Shown here in pieces: positions 28,873-38,320 of a stretch of DNA of 64,000 nt. Source of the DNA: Pseudomonas poae (GTDB lineage Bacteria; Pseudomonadota; Gammaproteobacteria; Pseudomonadales; Pseudomonadaceae); NCBI GenBank assembly GCA_004000515.1, contig CP034537.1, forward strand, positions 4,540,001 to 4,604,000. Reading direction: 5' to 3'. The notes beneath the pieces were generated by a model. It was not told the DNA's origin. It saw nothing but the letters and a program-made list of their open reading frames with translations, and did not search any database. Made by a program: the position numbers and the translations under genes. The stretch's first letter is position 1. The number at the start of each line of letters is the position of its first letter.

Positions 28873-31398
28873 ATGGTTTTCTGGTTCTTGGTCGGTATGG
28901 CGTGCGTAACGGCGTTGGCGTATCGGCAGTCGGCGGCTGTTGTCTGGGCGGGTTGGAGCCTGATTTGGCTGACAGCAGGTTACTTGTTGGGTGGCATCGG
29001 TGTGTTGGGCTTGTGCCTGTGGGCAGTGGCGTTGCTGGTGCCCAGCGTAATCCTCAGTATCAAACCCCTGCGACGGTGGTTGATAAGCAGCCGTGTACTG
29101 GCGATGTTCCGGCAAATCATGCCGGCGATGTCCGATACCGAACGCGCTGCCATCGAGTCCGGCACTGTGTGGTGGGACGCCGAACTGTTCAGCGGCAAGC
29201 CGAACTGGGAGCGCCTGCTGCAAGCGGCACCGGCCAGCCTCAGCGCGGAGGAACAAGCCTTCCTCGACAACGAAGTGGAAACCCTCTGTGACATCGCCAA
29301 TGACTGGGAAACCACCCAGGTTTGGCAGGACATGTCGCCCGAAGGCTGGCAGTACACCAAGGACGCCGGTTTCCTCGGCATGATCATTCCCAAGCAGTAC
29401 GGCGGCAAAGGGTTCTCCCATTACGCGCATTCGCAAGTGGTGATGAAACTCTCGACGCGCTGCTCGGCGGCGGCAATTTCGGTGATGGTGCCCAACTCCC
29501 TGGGCCCGGCCGAGCTGCTGTTGCATTACGGCACGGATGCCCAGCGCAACCACTACTTGCCGCGACTGGCGCGGGGTGAAGACATTCCGTGTTTTGCCCT
29601 GACCAGCCCGTATGCCGGCTCCGATGCCGGGGCGATCCCAGACCTGGGCATCGTTTGCAAAGGCACCCACGAAGGTGAGGAAGTGCTGGGGTTCCGGGTG
29701 ACCTGGGACAAGCGCTATATCACCCTCGGCCCGATTGCCACGGTGCTCGGCCTTGCGTTCCGTGCCGAAGACCCGGATGGCCTGCTCGGTCCGGCCGGCT
29801 CGTTGGGGATTACCTGTGCGTTGATTCCTACCTCCCATCCGGGTGTGAACAGTGGTCGTCGTCACTGGCCACTCAACGCGGTGTTCCAGAACGGCCCCAC
29901 CACCGGCAAGGACGTATTTATCCCGCTGGAATGGGTGATCGGCGGCCGCGAGCAAGTCGGCAATGGCTGGCGCATGCTGATGGAGTGCCTGGCCGCGGGG
30001 CGAGCGATTTCGCTGCCGTCGGCCAACGTCGGCCTGGGCAAAGTCGCGGTGCGCGGTACCACCGCTTATGCCGCGATGCGCAAACAGTTCGGCCTGCCCA
30101 TCGGCAAGTTCGAAGGCGTGCAGGCGCCGCTGGCACGCATGGCCGGGCATCTGTACGCCTGCGATGCGGTGCGCAAGGTATCGGTCGCATCCTTGGACGC
30201 AGGTGAGAAACCGTCGGTGATCTCGGCGATCGCCAAGTACCACGTCACCGAGCGAGCGCGGATCATCGTCAATGACGGCATGGACATCGTCGCCGGCAAA
30301 GGCATTTGCATGGGCCCCAATAACTTCCTGGCCCGCGCCTATCAGCAAAGCCCCATCGCCATCACGGTGGAGGGTGCCAACATCATGACCCGCTGCCTGA
30401 TCATCTTTGGCCAGGGCCTGATCCGTTGCCATCCCTATGTGTTCCGCGAGATGGAAGCCGCGCGCAACCCCGACCGGCGCAAGGCGCTGGAAGAGTTCGA
30501 CAGCGCCATGTTCGGTCATATCAGCTTTGTGCTGGCCAATACCGTGCGTGCAGCGGTGCATTCGCTGACCGGCGGGCGGCTGATTTCCGCGCCGGCCAAG
30601 ACCGACCCCGCGCTGGCGTCCTACCACCGTCAGGCCAATCGTCTGTCGGTGGTGCTGGCGCTGATCTCGGATGTTTCCATGGGCATGCTGGGCGGTGCCC
30701 TCAAGCGCAAGGAAAGTATCACCGGGCGCCTGGGGGACATTCTTTCGCAGTTGTACATCTTGTCCTGCGTGCTCAAGCGCTTTGAGGATGATGGCCGGCC
30801 CCAGGCGGACCTGCCGCTGGTGCATTGGTCAGCCCAGGACGCCTTGCTGCGGGCCCATGAAGCGCTGGCCGAGGTGCTGGAGAACTATCCGTCGAAAGCC
30901 GCCGCTGCAGTGGTGCGCGGCTTGAGTTTCCCGTTTGGTATTCCACTGCGCAAACCTTCGGACCGGCTGTTGGCCCAAGTGGCCGATGTGGTGCAGACGC
31001 CAGGGGAAACCCGCGACCGGTTGCTGGCCAATTCCTACGTCCCACGGCCAGAAATCGACAAGTTGGCCTACGGCGAATTGGGCTTCCGGTTATTGCCGCA
31101 GGTGGAGTTGATCGACGCACGACTCAAACCGGCGATCAAGCAAGGTCTGATCGAAGCACTGCCGATTTCCGCCACGGCGTTTACCGCCTGGCGCGTCAAG
31201 GCGCGGGCGCTGGACTTGATCAGCGACGACGAGGACGCCTTGCTCGCGCGCTATGTGGAATACGCCGACCACGGCATCCAGGTCGACGACTTCCCGCAGG
31301 ACTTCGGTTTGCTGGAGGCGTTGCAGCAACGCAAGCAGGCGTTGGAACCGCCCGCAAAGCGCAAGGCCAGCCAGGGTGAAAACGCCTCGGTCAATTGA
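28873..31398 (+). CDS. fadE: Acyl-CoA dehydrogenase FadE
   Basis: This intact 841-residue, FadE-type (long) acyl-CoA dehydrogenase catalyses the first oxidation of beta-oxidation, forming trans-2-enoyl-CoA. N-terminal hydrophobic segments (residues ~1-60) suggest membrane association. The dehydrogenase core includes GFLGMIIPKQYGGKGFSHY, FALTSPYAGSDAG (FAD/substrate loop) and FGLPIGKFEGVQAPLARMAG. A long C-terminal DUF1974-like extension (YHRQANRLSVVLALISD...) follows. The start at 28873 has GAGG six bases upstream; ATG at 28852 is the alternative. It heads a lipid-catabolic run of five genes. Confidence 0.93.
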   Translation: MVFWFLVGMACVTALAYRQSAAVVWAGWSLIWLTAGYLLGGIGVLGLCLWAVALLVPSVILSIKPLRRWLISSRVLAMFRQIMPAMSDTERAAIESGTVWWDAELFSGKPNWERLLQAAPASLSAEEQAFLDNEVETLCDIANDWETTQVWQDMSPEGWQYTKDAGFLGMIIPKQYGGKGFSHYAHSQVVMKLSTRCSAAAISVMVPNSLGPAELLLHYGTDAQRNHYLPRLARGEDIPCFALTSPYAGSDAGAIPDLGIVCKGTHEGEEVLGFRVTWDKRYITLGPIATVLGLAFRAEDPDGLLGPAGSLGITCALIPTSHPGVNSGRRHWPLNAVFQNGPTTGKDVFIPLEWVIGGREQVGNGWRMLMECLAAGRAISLPSANVGLGKVAVRGTTAYAAMRKQFGLPIGKFEGVQAPLARMAGHLYACDAVRKVSVASLDAGEKPSVISAIAKYHVTERARIIVNDGMDIVAGKGICMGPNNFLARAYQQSPIAITVEGANIMTRCLIIFGQGLIRCHPYVFREMEAARNPDRRKALEEFDSAMFGHISFVLANTVRAAVHSLTGGRLISAPAKTDPALASYHRQANRLSVVLALISDVSMGMLGGALKRKESITGRLGDILSQLYILSCVLKRFEDDGRPQADLPLVHWSAQDALLRAHEALAEVLENYPSKAAAAVVRGLSFPFGIPLRKPSDRLLAQVADVVQTPGETRDRLLANSYVPRPEIDKLAYGELGFRLLPQVELIDARLKPAIKQGLIEALPISATAFTAWRVKARALDLISDDEDALLARYVEYADHGIQVDDFPQDFGLLEALQQRKQALEPPAKRKASQGENASVN

Positions 31399-31422
31399 TG
31401 GGTACTGAATGAACGCGCTCCG

Positions 31423-31509
31423 TGTGGGAGCTGGCTTGCCTGCGATGGCATCGCCGCGGTTTGACTGGCAGACCGAGTCGTCTGCATCGCAGGCAAGCCA
31501 GCTCCCACA
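31423..31509. repeat. REPIN: pair of inverted REP sequences
   Basis: A 25-bp arm at 31423-31447 (TGTGGGAGCTGGCTTGCCTG...) is repeated in perfect inversion at 31485-31509, with a 37-bp spacer. This is the typical Pseudomonas REP doublet mobilised by RAYT transposases. It lies between fadE and fabG and could form an mRNA hairpin there. The same arm occurs at 43657-43754. Confidence 0.85.
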
Positions 31510-31555
31510 TTGAGCGGGTTTTCAAGGCAGGAATGTGTTGTGAGTGGATCTATCT

Positions 31556-32899
31556 ATGAGTGACAGCTACCTATCGTTCGTCAATTCCCCGTGGGGCCGT
31601 CGTTTGGCCCAGGCCATCGGCTTGCCCCAACCCTTGACGTTGCAACGCCATCGCAGCGGCCAGCAGGGCCTGGTCAACCCGGTGATTCTGGCCGGGGCAG
31701 GGCGCCTGGCCGGCGAAGTGCAGCGTATTTTCGGCGACACTGACACGGTCACCGCCACGGCGGCCACCCTCAAGGCACCGTCCACGGTCAAGGTGCAAGG
31801 CGCCGTATTCGACGCCAGCGCCGTGGCCGACCTACAGCAGTTGGATGAGCTGTACGTGTTCTTCCACGCCAATGCCAAACGCCTCGGCCAGCACGCCCGC
31901 GTGGTGGTACTCGGCACTGCGCCGGAGCACTGCCAGGACTTGCCCCAGGCCGTGGCCCAGCGTGCGCTTGAAGGCTTGGTGCGCTCGCTGGCCAAGGAGC
32001 TGCGCCGGGCGATTACCGTGCAACTGATCTATGTCGCACCGGGAGCGGAAGAAGCGCTGGACAGCAGCCTGCGCTTCTTCCTGTCGCGCCGCTCGGCCTA
32101 TGTATCGGGGCAGGTGGTGCGCCTGGAAAAACCCGTGGATGGCCAGGTCGCGGTCAACTGGGACAAACCCTTTGCCGGTCGGCGGGCACTGGTCACCGGC
32201 GCCTCCCGTGGTATCGGCCTGGCGATTGCCCAGGTGTTGGCGCGCGACGGTGCGCATGTGGTCTGCGTGGATGTGCCCCAGGCACAACAACACCTTGAAC
32301 AAGCGGCCCAGAGTGTCGGTGGTTCGGCGCTGCCGCTGGACATCACCGCCGCAGACGCCGTTTCACAGCTGTTAGCCCATACCCGCCAGTACGGCGCCTT
32401 CGATGTGGTGGTGCACAACGCCGGGATCACCCGCGACAAAACCATCGCCAAGATGACCGAAGCAGCCTGGCGCAGTGTGCTGGCGGTCAACCTGCAAGCA
32501 CCGTTGCAACTGAGCGAGGCCTTGCTGGCAAACCAAGGTCTGAACCCCGGTGGACGAATCGTGTGTGTGTCGTCGATTTCCGGTATCGCCGGCAACCTGG
32601 GGCAGAGCAACTACGCCACCTCCAAGGCCGGGGTGATTGGCCTGGTGCAAGGCCTGGCGCCGCGTGCAGCCGCGCAGCAGGTGACGGTGAACGCGGTGGC
32701 CCCGGGGTTTATCGAGACCCAGATGACGGCGAAGATCCCGCTGATGATTCGCGAGGCGGGGCGGCGCATGAATTCATTGTCCCAGGGTGGCCAGCCGATC
32801 GACGTGGCCGAGACCATTGCCTGGCTGGCGCACCCGGCGTCCGGCGGGATCAACGGCCAAACCGTACGCGTCTGCGGGCAAAGCCTGCTGGGAGCCTGA
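31556..32899 (+). CDS. High-molecular-weight 3-oxoacyl-CoA/ACP reductase FabG
   Basis: This intact 447-residue protein is about 200 residues longer than ordinary FabG. The N-terminal half is a degenerate Rossmann-like domain. The C-terminal half carries the cofactor motif VTGASRGIGLAIA, NAGIT, and the active site SSISGIAGNLGQSNYATSKAG with catalytic Ser, Tyr and Lys. Such two-domain reductases (FabG4 type) use NADH and act on acyl-CoA. In this setting it probably oxidises 3-hydroxyacyl-CoA in beta-oxidation. ATG at 31556 was chosen over the upstream GTG at 31544. The next gene starts three bases after its stop. Confidence 0.85.
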   Translation: MSDSYLSFVNSPWGRRLAQAIGLPQPLTLQRHRSGQQGLVNPVILAGAGRLAGEVQRIFGDTDTVTATAATLKAPSTVKVQGAVFDASAVADLQQLDELYVFFHANAKRLGQHARVVVLGTAPEHCQDLPQAVAQRALEGLVRSLAKELRRAITVQLIYVAPGAEEALDSSLRFFLSRRSAYVSGQVVRLEKPVDGQVAVNWDKPFAGRRALVTGASRGIGLAIAQVLARDGAHVVCVDVPQAQQHLEQAAQSVGGSALPLDITAADAVSQLLAHTRQYGAFDVVVHNAGITRDKTIAKMTEAAWRSVLAVNLQAPLQLSEALLANQGLNPGGRIVCVSSISGIAGNLGQSNYATSKAGVIGLVQGLAPRAAAQQVTVNAVAPGFIETQMTAKIPLMIREAGRRMNSLSQGGQPIDVAETIAWLAHPASGGINGQTVRVCGQSLLGA

Positions 32900-32902
32900 G
32901 CC

Positions 32903-33794
32903 ATGGACTATGTAACACAGGTCATCGACCCACCCCCTTCACGCACCCAGCTATTGATGGATGGCGTGCGCGCCTTGCGCAAACCCAAGCTCGACGGCGT
33001 ACCGGTTTTACCCAAGGAACGCCTGGTGCGCTCGGCCGTGGAGCTGTCCGCCGCTGGAATCGCCGCCTATGGCCGTGCCTGCGGTTTTCGCCGCGAGCAG
33101 GGCGTGCCATTGTCTTATCCGCATGTATTGGCGTTCCCGTTGCACTTGTTGCTGCTGACCCGCCCGAGCTTTCCATACCCGGCCAGCGGCATGGTGCACC
33201 TGGCCAACCGTATCCGTCAGCACCAGCGCCTGCAGGAAGGCCAGGCCCTGCGACTTGAGGTGTATTGCGAGCGCTGGGTTGCCCATCCCAAGGGGCAGGC
33301 GCTGAGCATCGCCACCCGTGCCTACGGTGCCGACACCCTGGTGTGGGAAAGCGACAGTGTGTACCTGCGCCGTCACGTGAAAGACCCGGTTGGCGAACCG
33401 TGGGACGGCGCATTGCCGTTAAGGGAAGACGGTCTGCTGCGCACCCAGCGTTGGGTGTTGCCCGCGGACCTGGGGCGACGGTTTGCCAAGGTCTCGGGAG
33501 ACTTCAACCCCATCCATACCTCGGTGATCGGCGCGAAGCTCTTTGGCTTTCGCCGCGCCATCGCCCACGGCATGTGGACCCTCGGCCGTGCGCTCGCCGC
33601 CCAGCAACCCCCGGGGGGGCTGGACCAGGCCGAAGCCCATTGCGACTTCAAGCTGCCAATCTTCCTGCCCGGCCAGGTCGCCCTGTGGAACCACTCCCGC
33701 AAGCGGCCCACGCCGCGAATTCGAAGTGCGCAATGTTGCTGGTGACACACCGCATATGCGCGGGCTCTTTGTCTGGAACGAGAACCGTCGATGA
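32903..33794 (+). CDS. MaoC family enoyl-CoA hydratase (frameshifted)
   Basis: This ~296-residue double-hotdog protein carries, in the C-terminal half, the hydratase 2 signature SGDFNPIHTS followed by FGFRRAIAHGMW. These give the catalytic Asp and His of R-specific enoyl-CoA hydratases. The N-terminal half (MDYVTQVIDPPPSRTQLLMD) is like HtdX-type proteins. The frame breaks near 33712; the corrected tail is REFEVRNVAGDTPHMRGLFVWNENRR, and its TGA overlaps the thiolase ATG. It should hydrate trans-2-enoyl-CoA formed by FadE, giving the substrate of the adjacent FabG. Confidence 0.85.
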
Positions 33795-35089
33795 CTGATT
33801 ACAGCTTCAACCCGGCCCCGGTTCGCCGCGTGGCGATTATCGGCGGCAACCGCATCCCGTTTGCGCGCTCCAACACCGTGTATGCCCATGACAGCAACCA
33901 GGATTTGCTGGTGGCCGCGCTGCAAGGCTTGGTGGACCGCTACAACCTGCATGGCCAGCGTCTGGGAGAGTTCGCCGCCGGGGCGGTGATCAAGCATTCG
34001 CGCGATTTCAACTTGGCGCGTGAGTCACTGTTGTCGACCACCTTGTCCCCGGACACCCCGGCCTATGATGTGCAGCAAGCCTGCGGCACCGGCCTGGAAG
34101 CGGCGCTGTTGGTGGCAAACAAGATCGCCCTGGGCCAGATCGAGGTGGGTATTGCCGGCGGTTCCGACACCACGTCCGACGCGCCCATTGGCATCAATGA
34201 AGCCCTGCGCCACACCTTGCTTGCGGCCAATCGCGCCAAAGGCCTGGGCGACAAGCTCAAGGCGTTGCTCAAGGTGCGCCCGTCGATGTTTTTCAAGCCA
34301 TTGCTGCCACGTAATGGCGAGCCGCGCACCGGCTTGTCCATGGGCGAGCACTGCGAAGAAATGGCCAAGCGTTGGCAGATCAAGCGCCTGGCCCAAGATG
34401 AACTGACCCTCACCAGTCACCAACGCTTGGATGCGGCGTACACGCGCGGTTTTTTCGATGATTTGATCAGCCCCCATCGCGGCCTGGCCCGGGACAACAA
34501 TCTGCGTGCCGACGCCAGCCTGGAAAAGCTCGCCGGCTTGTCTCCCGCCTACGATCGACAGAACGGCACCCTCACCGCTGGCAACTCCACGCCGCTGACC
34601 GATGGCGCCTCGGTGGTGCTGTTGGCCAGTGAAGAATGGGCTGCCGCCAACGGCTGGCCGGTGCTGGCGTATCTGCGTACCGGCGAGACAGCAGCGGTGA
34701 ATTTTGTCGACGGCACCGAGGGCCTGTTGATGGCTCCGGCCTACGCCGTGCCGCGCATGCTCAAGCGCGAAGGACTGAGCTTCGAGGATTTTGATTTCTT
34801 CGAGATCCACGAAGCCTTCGCCGCCCAGGTGCTGTGCACGCTCAAGGCTTGGGAAGACGCCGACTACTGCCGTGAACGCCTGGGTTTGGACGCACCGTTG
34901 GGGCCCATCGACCGCGCAAAGATGAACGTCAACGGTGGCTCTTTGGGCTGCGGCCACCCGTTTGCCGCGACCGGTGGCCGGCAACTAGCGGCACTGGCCA
35001 AAATGATCCACGAGCGCGGCGGCGGACGGGGCCTGATTTCCATCTGCGCGGCGGGCGGGCTGGGCATTACCGCCATCGTCGAAAAGTAG
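33791..35089 (+). CDS. Acetyl-CoA C-acyltransferase (thiolase)
   Basis: This intact 432-residue thiolase has the nucleophile Cys98 in QQACGTGLEAALL, an acyl-binding loop TLTAGNSTPLTDGAS, EIHEAFAAQVL with the catalytic histidine, NVNGGSLGCGHPFAATGGR, and the second cysteine in SICAAGGLG. The sequence RTGLSMGEHCEEMAKRW is like FadI/FadA2-type enzymes. It releases acetyl-CoA from 3-ketoacyl-CoA and completes the cycle with the three genes upstream. Start overlaps the MaoC stop (ATGA), so translation is probably coupled. Confidence 0.93.
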   Translation: MTDYSFNPAPVRRVAIIGGNRIPFARSNTVYAHDSNQDLLVAALQGLVDRYNLHGQRLGEFAAGAVIKHSRDFNLARESLLSTTLSPDTPAYDVQQACGTGLEAALLVANKIALGQIEVGIAGGSDTTSDAPIGINEALRHTLLAANRAKGLGDKLKALLKVRPSMFFKPLLPRNGEPRTGLSMGEHCEEMAKRWQIKRLAQDELTLTSHQRLDAAYTRGFFDDLISPHRGLARDNNLRADASLEKLAGLSPAYDRQNGTLTAGNSTPLTDGASVVLLASEEWAAANGWPVLAYLRTGETAAVNFVDGTEGLLMAPAYAVPRMLKREGLSFEDFDFFEIHEAFAAQVLCTLKAWEDADYCRERLGLDAPLGPIDRAKMNVNGGSLGCGHPFAATGGRQLAALAKMIHERGGGRGLISICAAGGLGITAIVEK

Positions 35090-35120
35090 CTCTATCAAAA
35101 ACAACAACAAGGAGACTGCC

Positions 35121-36823
35121 ATGAACGCTGTAAGCCTGGAACACACCGAACGGATCTGGTTGGACGCTTACCTGCCCGGCGTGCCGGCGGACATCGATGC
35201 CGCTATCGCGGACTACCCCTCGCTGCGTGAGGTGTTCCTGGAGCACCTGGAAAAATTCCGTGAGCGGGTGGCCTACGTCAGCATCGGCACCGAAATGACC
35301 TACGCCGATTGGCAGGTGCAAGGCATCGCGTTTGCCGCCTGGCTGCAGAGGCAGGGCGTGCAGAAGGGCGATCGCGTGGCGCTGATGATGCCCAACTGCT
35401 TGCAGTACCCCATCTGCCTGTTGGGCACGATCCTGGCGGGGGCGGTGGTGGTCAACGTCAACCCGCTGTACACCGCCCATGAGCTTAAGCATTTGCTCAA
35501 GGACAGCGGCGCGGAAACCGTGGTGATCTTCGAAAACTTCGCCCACACCCTGGAAAAGGTCGTGGCGGGCAGCAGCGTCAAGCGTGTAGTGGTAGCCGCC
35601 ATTGGCGATTTGCTTGGCACGTTCAAAGGCGCGGCGATGAACTTCATCCTGCGCACGGTGCAAAAACAGGTGCCGGCGTTCAACCTGCGCGGCTCGATAC
35701 GCTTCAGCCAGGTGCTGAAACAGGGGCGCGGGCTCAACCACTTCCCCGTGGACATGCAGCTGGATGACCTGGCCTTTTGCAATACACCGGCGGTACGACC
35801 GGAGACGCCAAAGGCGTGATGCTCAGCCACCGCAACATCATCGCCAACCTGCTGCAAGCCAAGGCCTGGGTCGGCGACCAGTTGGATCAGGACAAGCAAG
35901 AAACCAACGTCACCTTGCTGCCGCTGTACCACATCTTCTCCCTGACGGTGAACTGCTTGATGTTCATGTGCCTGGGCGGGCGCAACATCCTGATCGCCAA
36001 CCCACGGGACGTGAAACGGGTGCAGATGATCCTGCGCAAGGAGCGCTTCAACGGGATTGCCGGGGTCAACACGCTGTTCAATGGTTTGCTGGAGAACAAG
36101 GAGTTCTGCGCGCGGGACTTCTCCGATTTACGCATGGTGATCGCAGGCGGCATGGCCACCCATACGTCGGTGGCCAAACGCTGGAAGGAAGTCACCGGGT
36201 TGCCGATCATCGAAGGCTACGGCCTGACTGAATGCTCGCCGGTAGTGAGCATCAGCCCGATCAACATTGCGCGCATGCGCGAGATGGAATTCACCGGCAG
36301 CATCGGCGTGCCACTGCCCTCGACCTGGGTGCGCTTCATGCGTGAAGACGGCGAGTTGGCCGAGATTGGCGAACAAGGCGAGCTGCAAGTGCGTGGCCCG
36401 CAGGTGATGCAGGGCTACTGGAAACGCCCGGATGCCACCGCCGAGGTGCTGGATGCCGAGGGGTGGTTGTCCACCGGTGATATCGGGGTGATGGATGCGC
36501 GCGGCTATATCCGCCTGGTGGACCGCAAGAAGGACATGATCCTGGTCTCGGGTTTCAACGTGTACCCCAATGAAATCGAAGACGTGGTAGCGATGCATCC
36601 GGGCGTGAGTGAAGTGGCGGCAATCGGCGTGGAAGACGCGGTGACCGGCGAGAAGGTGAAGATCATCGTGGTGCGCAAGGACCCGAACCTGACGCAGGAG
36701 CAGATCATGGCGCATTGCCGGGAGTACCTGACGGGGTACAAGTTGCCCAGGTATGTGGAATTTCGCACGATGGAGTTGCCCAAGACCACCGTAGGTAAAG
36801 TACTTCGCCGAGCCTTGCGCTGA
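35121..36823 (+). CDS. fadD: Long-chain fatty acid-CoA ligase FadD (frameshifted)
   Basis: This is an AMP-forming acyl-CoA synthetase of about 567 residues. The N-terminus reads [20 protein letters not shown]. The AMP-binding P-loop [16 protein letters not shown] is restored after a break near 35775 (T4, T5 expected). It is followed by [12 protein letters not shown], the DGWLSTGD-like motif [31 protein letters not shown] and the C-terminal lysine in [15 protein letters not shown]. It activates fatty acids formed from alkanes. AAGGAG precedes the ATG. It ends the lipid block and faces a convergent gene across a palindrome. Confidence 0.93.
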
Positions 36824-36840
36824 TGTAAGGCTGTAGGCGA

Positions 36841-36878
36841 TCAAATGTGGGAGCGGGCTTGCTCGCTCCCACATTTGA
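36841..36878. repeat. Single REP palindrome between convergent genes, possible bidirectional terminator
   Basis: TCAAATGTGGGAGCG and its perfect inverse CGCTCCCACATTTGA flank an 8-nt centre. It sits between the ends of fadD (+) and the oxidoreductase gene (-). The stem of 15 bp, with A/T at both outer ends, could stop transcription from both sides. Confidence 0.7.
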
Positions 36879-36915
36879 ATGTATTCACAAGTCAAGATGT
36901 GGGGGACGTTGGGTT

Positions 36916-38030
36916 TCAGACCGTGCCCACGTTTACCCAACGCTCTTCCTTGGCCGCCACGCGGATCGCCGTCGCCAGTTGCTCCACCGCCCACGCGCTT
37001 TCAAAGTCAGTGCCATCGGTGCCCTGGCCCGCCAGCGCCAGGATCAACTCCTGAACTTCCAACGTCTTCAGTTCGTTGTACCCCAGCTGATGCCCCGCAG
37101 CCGGGCTGAACGCTGCATAGCCTGGCAGGGCCGGGCCCGCCAGCAAACGCTGGAACCCTTCCTGGCCGACTCGGCACAGTTGCAGTTCATTCAAGCGCTC
37201 TTGATCGAACGCCAGCGTGCCCTTGGTGCCGCTGATCTCGAAACTCAGGTGGTTCTTGTAACCGTGCTTGAGCCAACTGCTGCTCACCGTGCCGCGCGCG
37301 CCATTGGCAAAACGCAGCAGCGCGTGCACCTGGTCATCCACCGCAATGGCTTTGCGCTCGGCGCTGCCTTTTACGGCCGGGCGCTGGGCATGCACGGTCT
37401 GGGTGTCGGCGCACACGCTCACCACCTCTCCCACCAGATATCGCGCCATCGACAGCAAGTGACTGCCCAGGTCTGCGAGGGCGCCGCCGGCGTGTTCCAC
37501 TTCGCAGCGCCATGACCATGGCGAGGCGGGGTCGGCCATGAAATCTTCGCTGAATTCGCCCTGGAAGCTGATGATGTCGCCCAGTTCGCCGTTGGCGACC
37601 ATTTGCTTGGCCAGCACGATCATCGGGTTGTGCTGGTAGTTGTAGCCGACCCGCGTCACCACGCCGGCGGCACTGGCGGCGCGGCGCATGGCGTCGGCTT
37701 GTTCGAGGCTGACGGCCAGGGGTTTTTCGCAGTACACCGCTTTGCCCGCCGCGATGGCGGCCATGGCCATGGGGTAGTGCAAGTGGTTGGGGTGGTGATG
37801 GCCACGACGTCGACGGCGGGGTCATGGATCAGCGCTTGCCAGTCGCCATGGGCCTGGGCAAAACCCCAATCCCTGGCACAACGCTGGGCGCGTTCGGTGT
37901 CGGCGTCGGCCAGTGCGGCCAGCTTGAGGGTGACGGGCAGTTCAAATACCGCACGGGCGTTGTTGAACGCCAAGGCATGGGCGCGGCCCATGAAACCTGT
38001 GCCGATCAAGCCGATTCCGAGTTCACGCAT
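36916..38030 (-). CDS. Gfo/Idh/MocA family NAD(P)-dependent oxidoreductase (frameshifted)
   Basis: This is a ~371-residue sugar- or polyol-type dehydrogenase. The N-terminal Rossmann motif is IGLIGTGFMGRAHALAF, followed by VDVVAITTPNHLHYPMA once the break near 37790 (one C missing on the coding strand) is repaired. The catalytic lysine motif is YCEKPLAVS, and the C-terminal alpha/beta domain includes DLGSHLLSMARYLVGEV. The substrate cannot be read from sequence. Two repeats just upstream resemble operators of RpiR-type inositol regulators, hinting at inositol or a related polyol. ATG at 38030. It is divergent from the YCF48-like gene. Confidence 0.87.
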
Positions 38031-38071
38031 AGCCGTGGTCCTTTGCATTATTGTTTTCAGAGGGCTTATTA

Positions 38072-38115
38072 ATGGAATAAAAATTCTCATAATTCAATAG
38101 ATGGAATAAAAATTC
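38072..38115. promoter_or_regulatory. Direct-repeat operator candidate upstream of the Gfo/Idh/MocA gene
   Basis: A 15-bp sequence, ATGGAATAAAAATTC, occurs at 38072-38086 and again at 38101-38115, 29 bp apart start to start (about three helical turns). Each copy contains GGAA-N6-TTC, close to the GGAA-N6-TTCC operator described for RpiR-type IolR. It begins about 40 bp before the oxidoreductase ATG, a good position for a repressor. Confidence 0.5.
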
Positions 38116-38205
38116 ATTTGCTGTGAAGCAATCAGCCTGGCGAATACGCCTATATTCAGCGCGTGGCCAAAGGCCTTTAGTTAACAAAAGATAACGTAGC
38201 GCTGA

Positions 38206-38235
38206 TTGTCAGACGATTCGAAAGCCCGATAGGAT
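38206..38235 (+). promoter_or_regulatory. Weak sigma70 promoter candidate for the YCF48-RND pair
   Basis: TTGTCA and TAGGAT are separated by 18 bp, about 85 bp before the ATG of the YCF48-like gene. The -10 is imperfect. It was found by eye and not scored. Confidence 0.3.
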
Positions 38236-38320
38236 GGCCGAAGCTTCCTCCAGGCGCTCTAGATTGCAGGTTTCAGCGCCCAGGAACGCCCCCTAACAAT
38301 AATAAATGGGAGAAAGGTCT

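Noticed and set aside
28807..30825. Minus-strand open frame of 672 codons opposite fadE
   Set aside because: Shadow of an intact FadE with recognisable motifs; low-complexity His/Gln/Arg composition.
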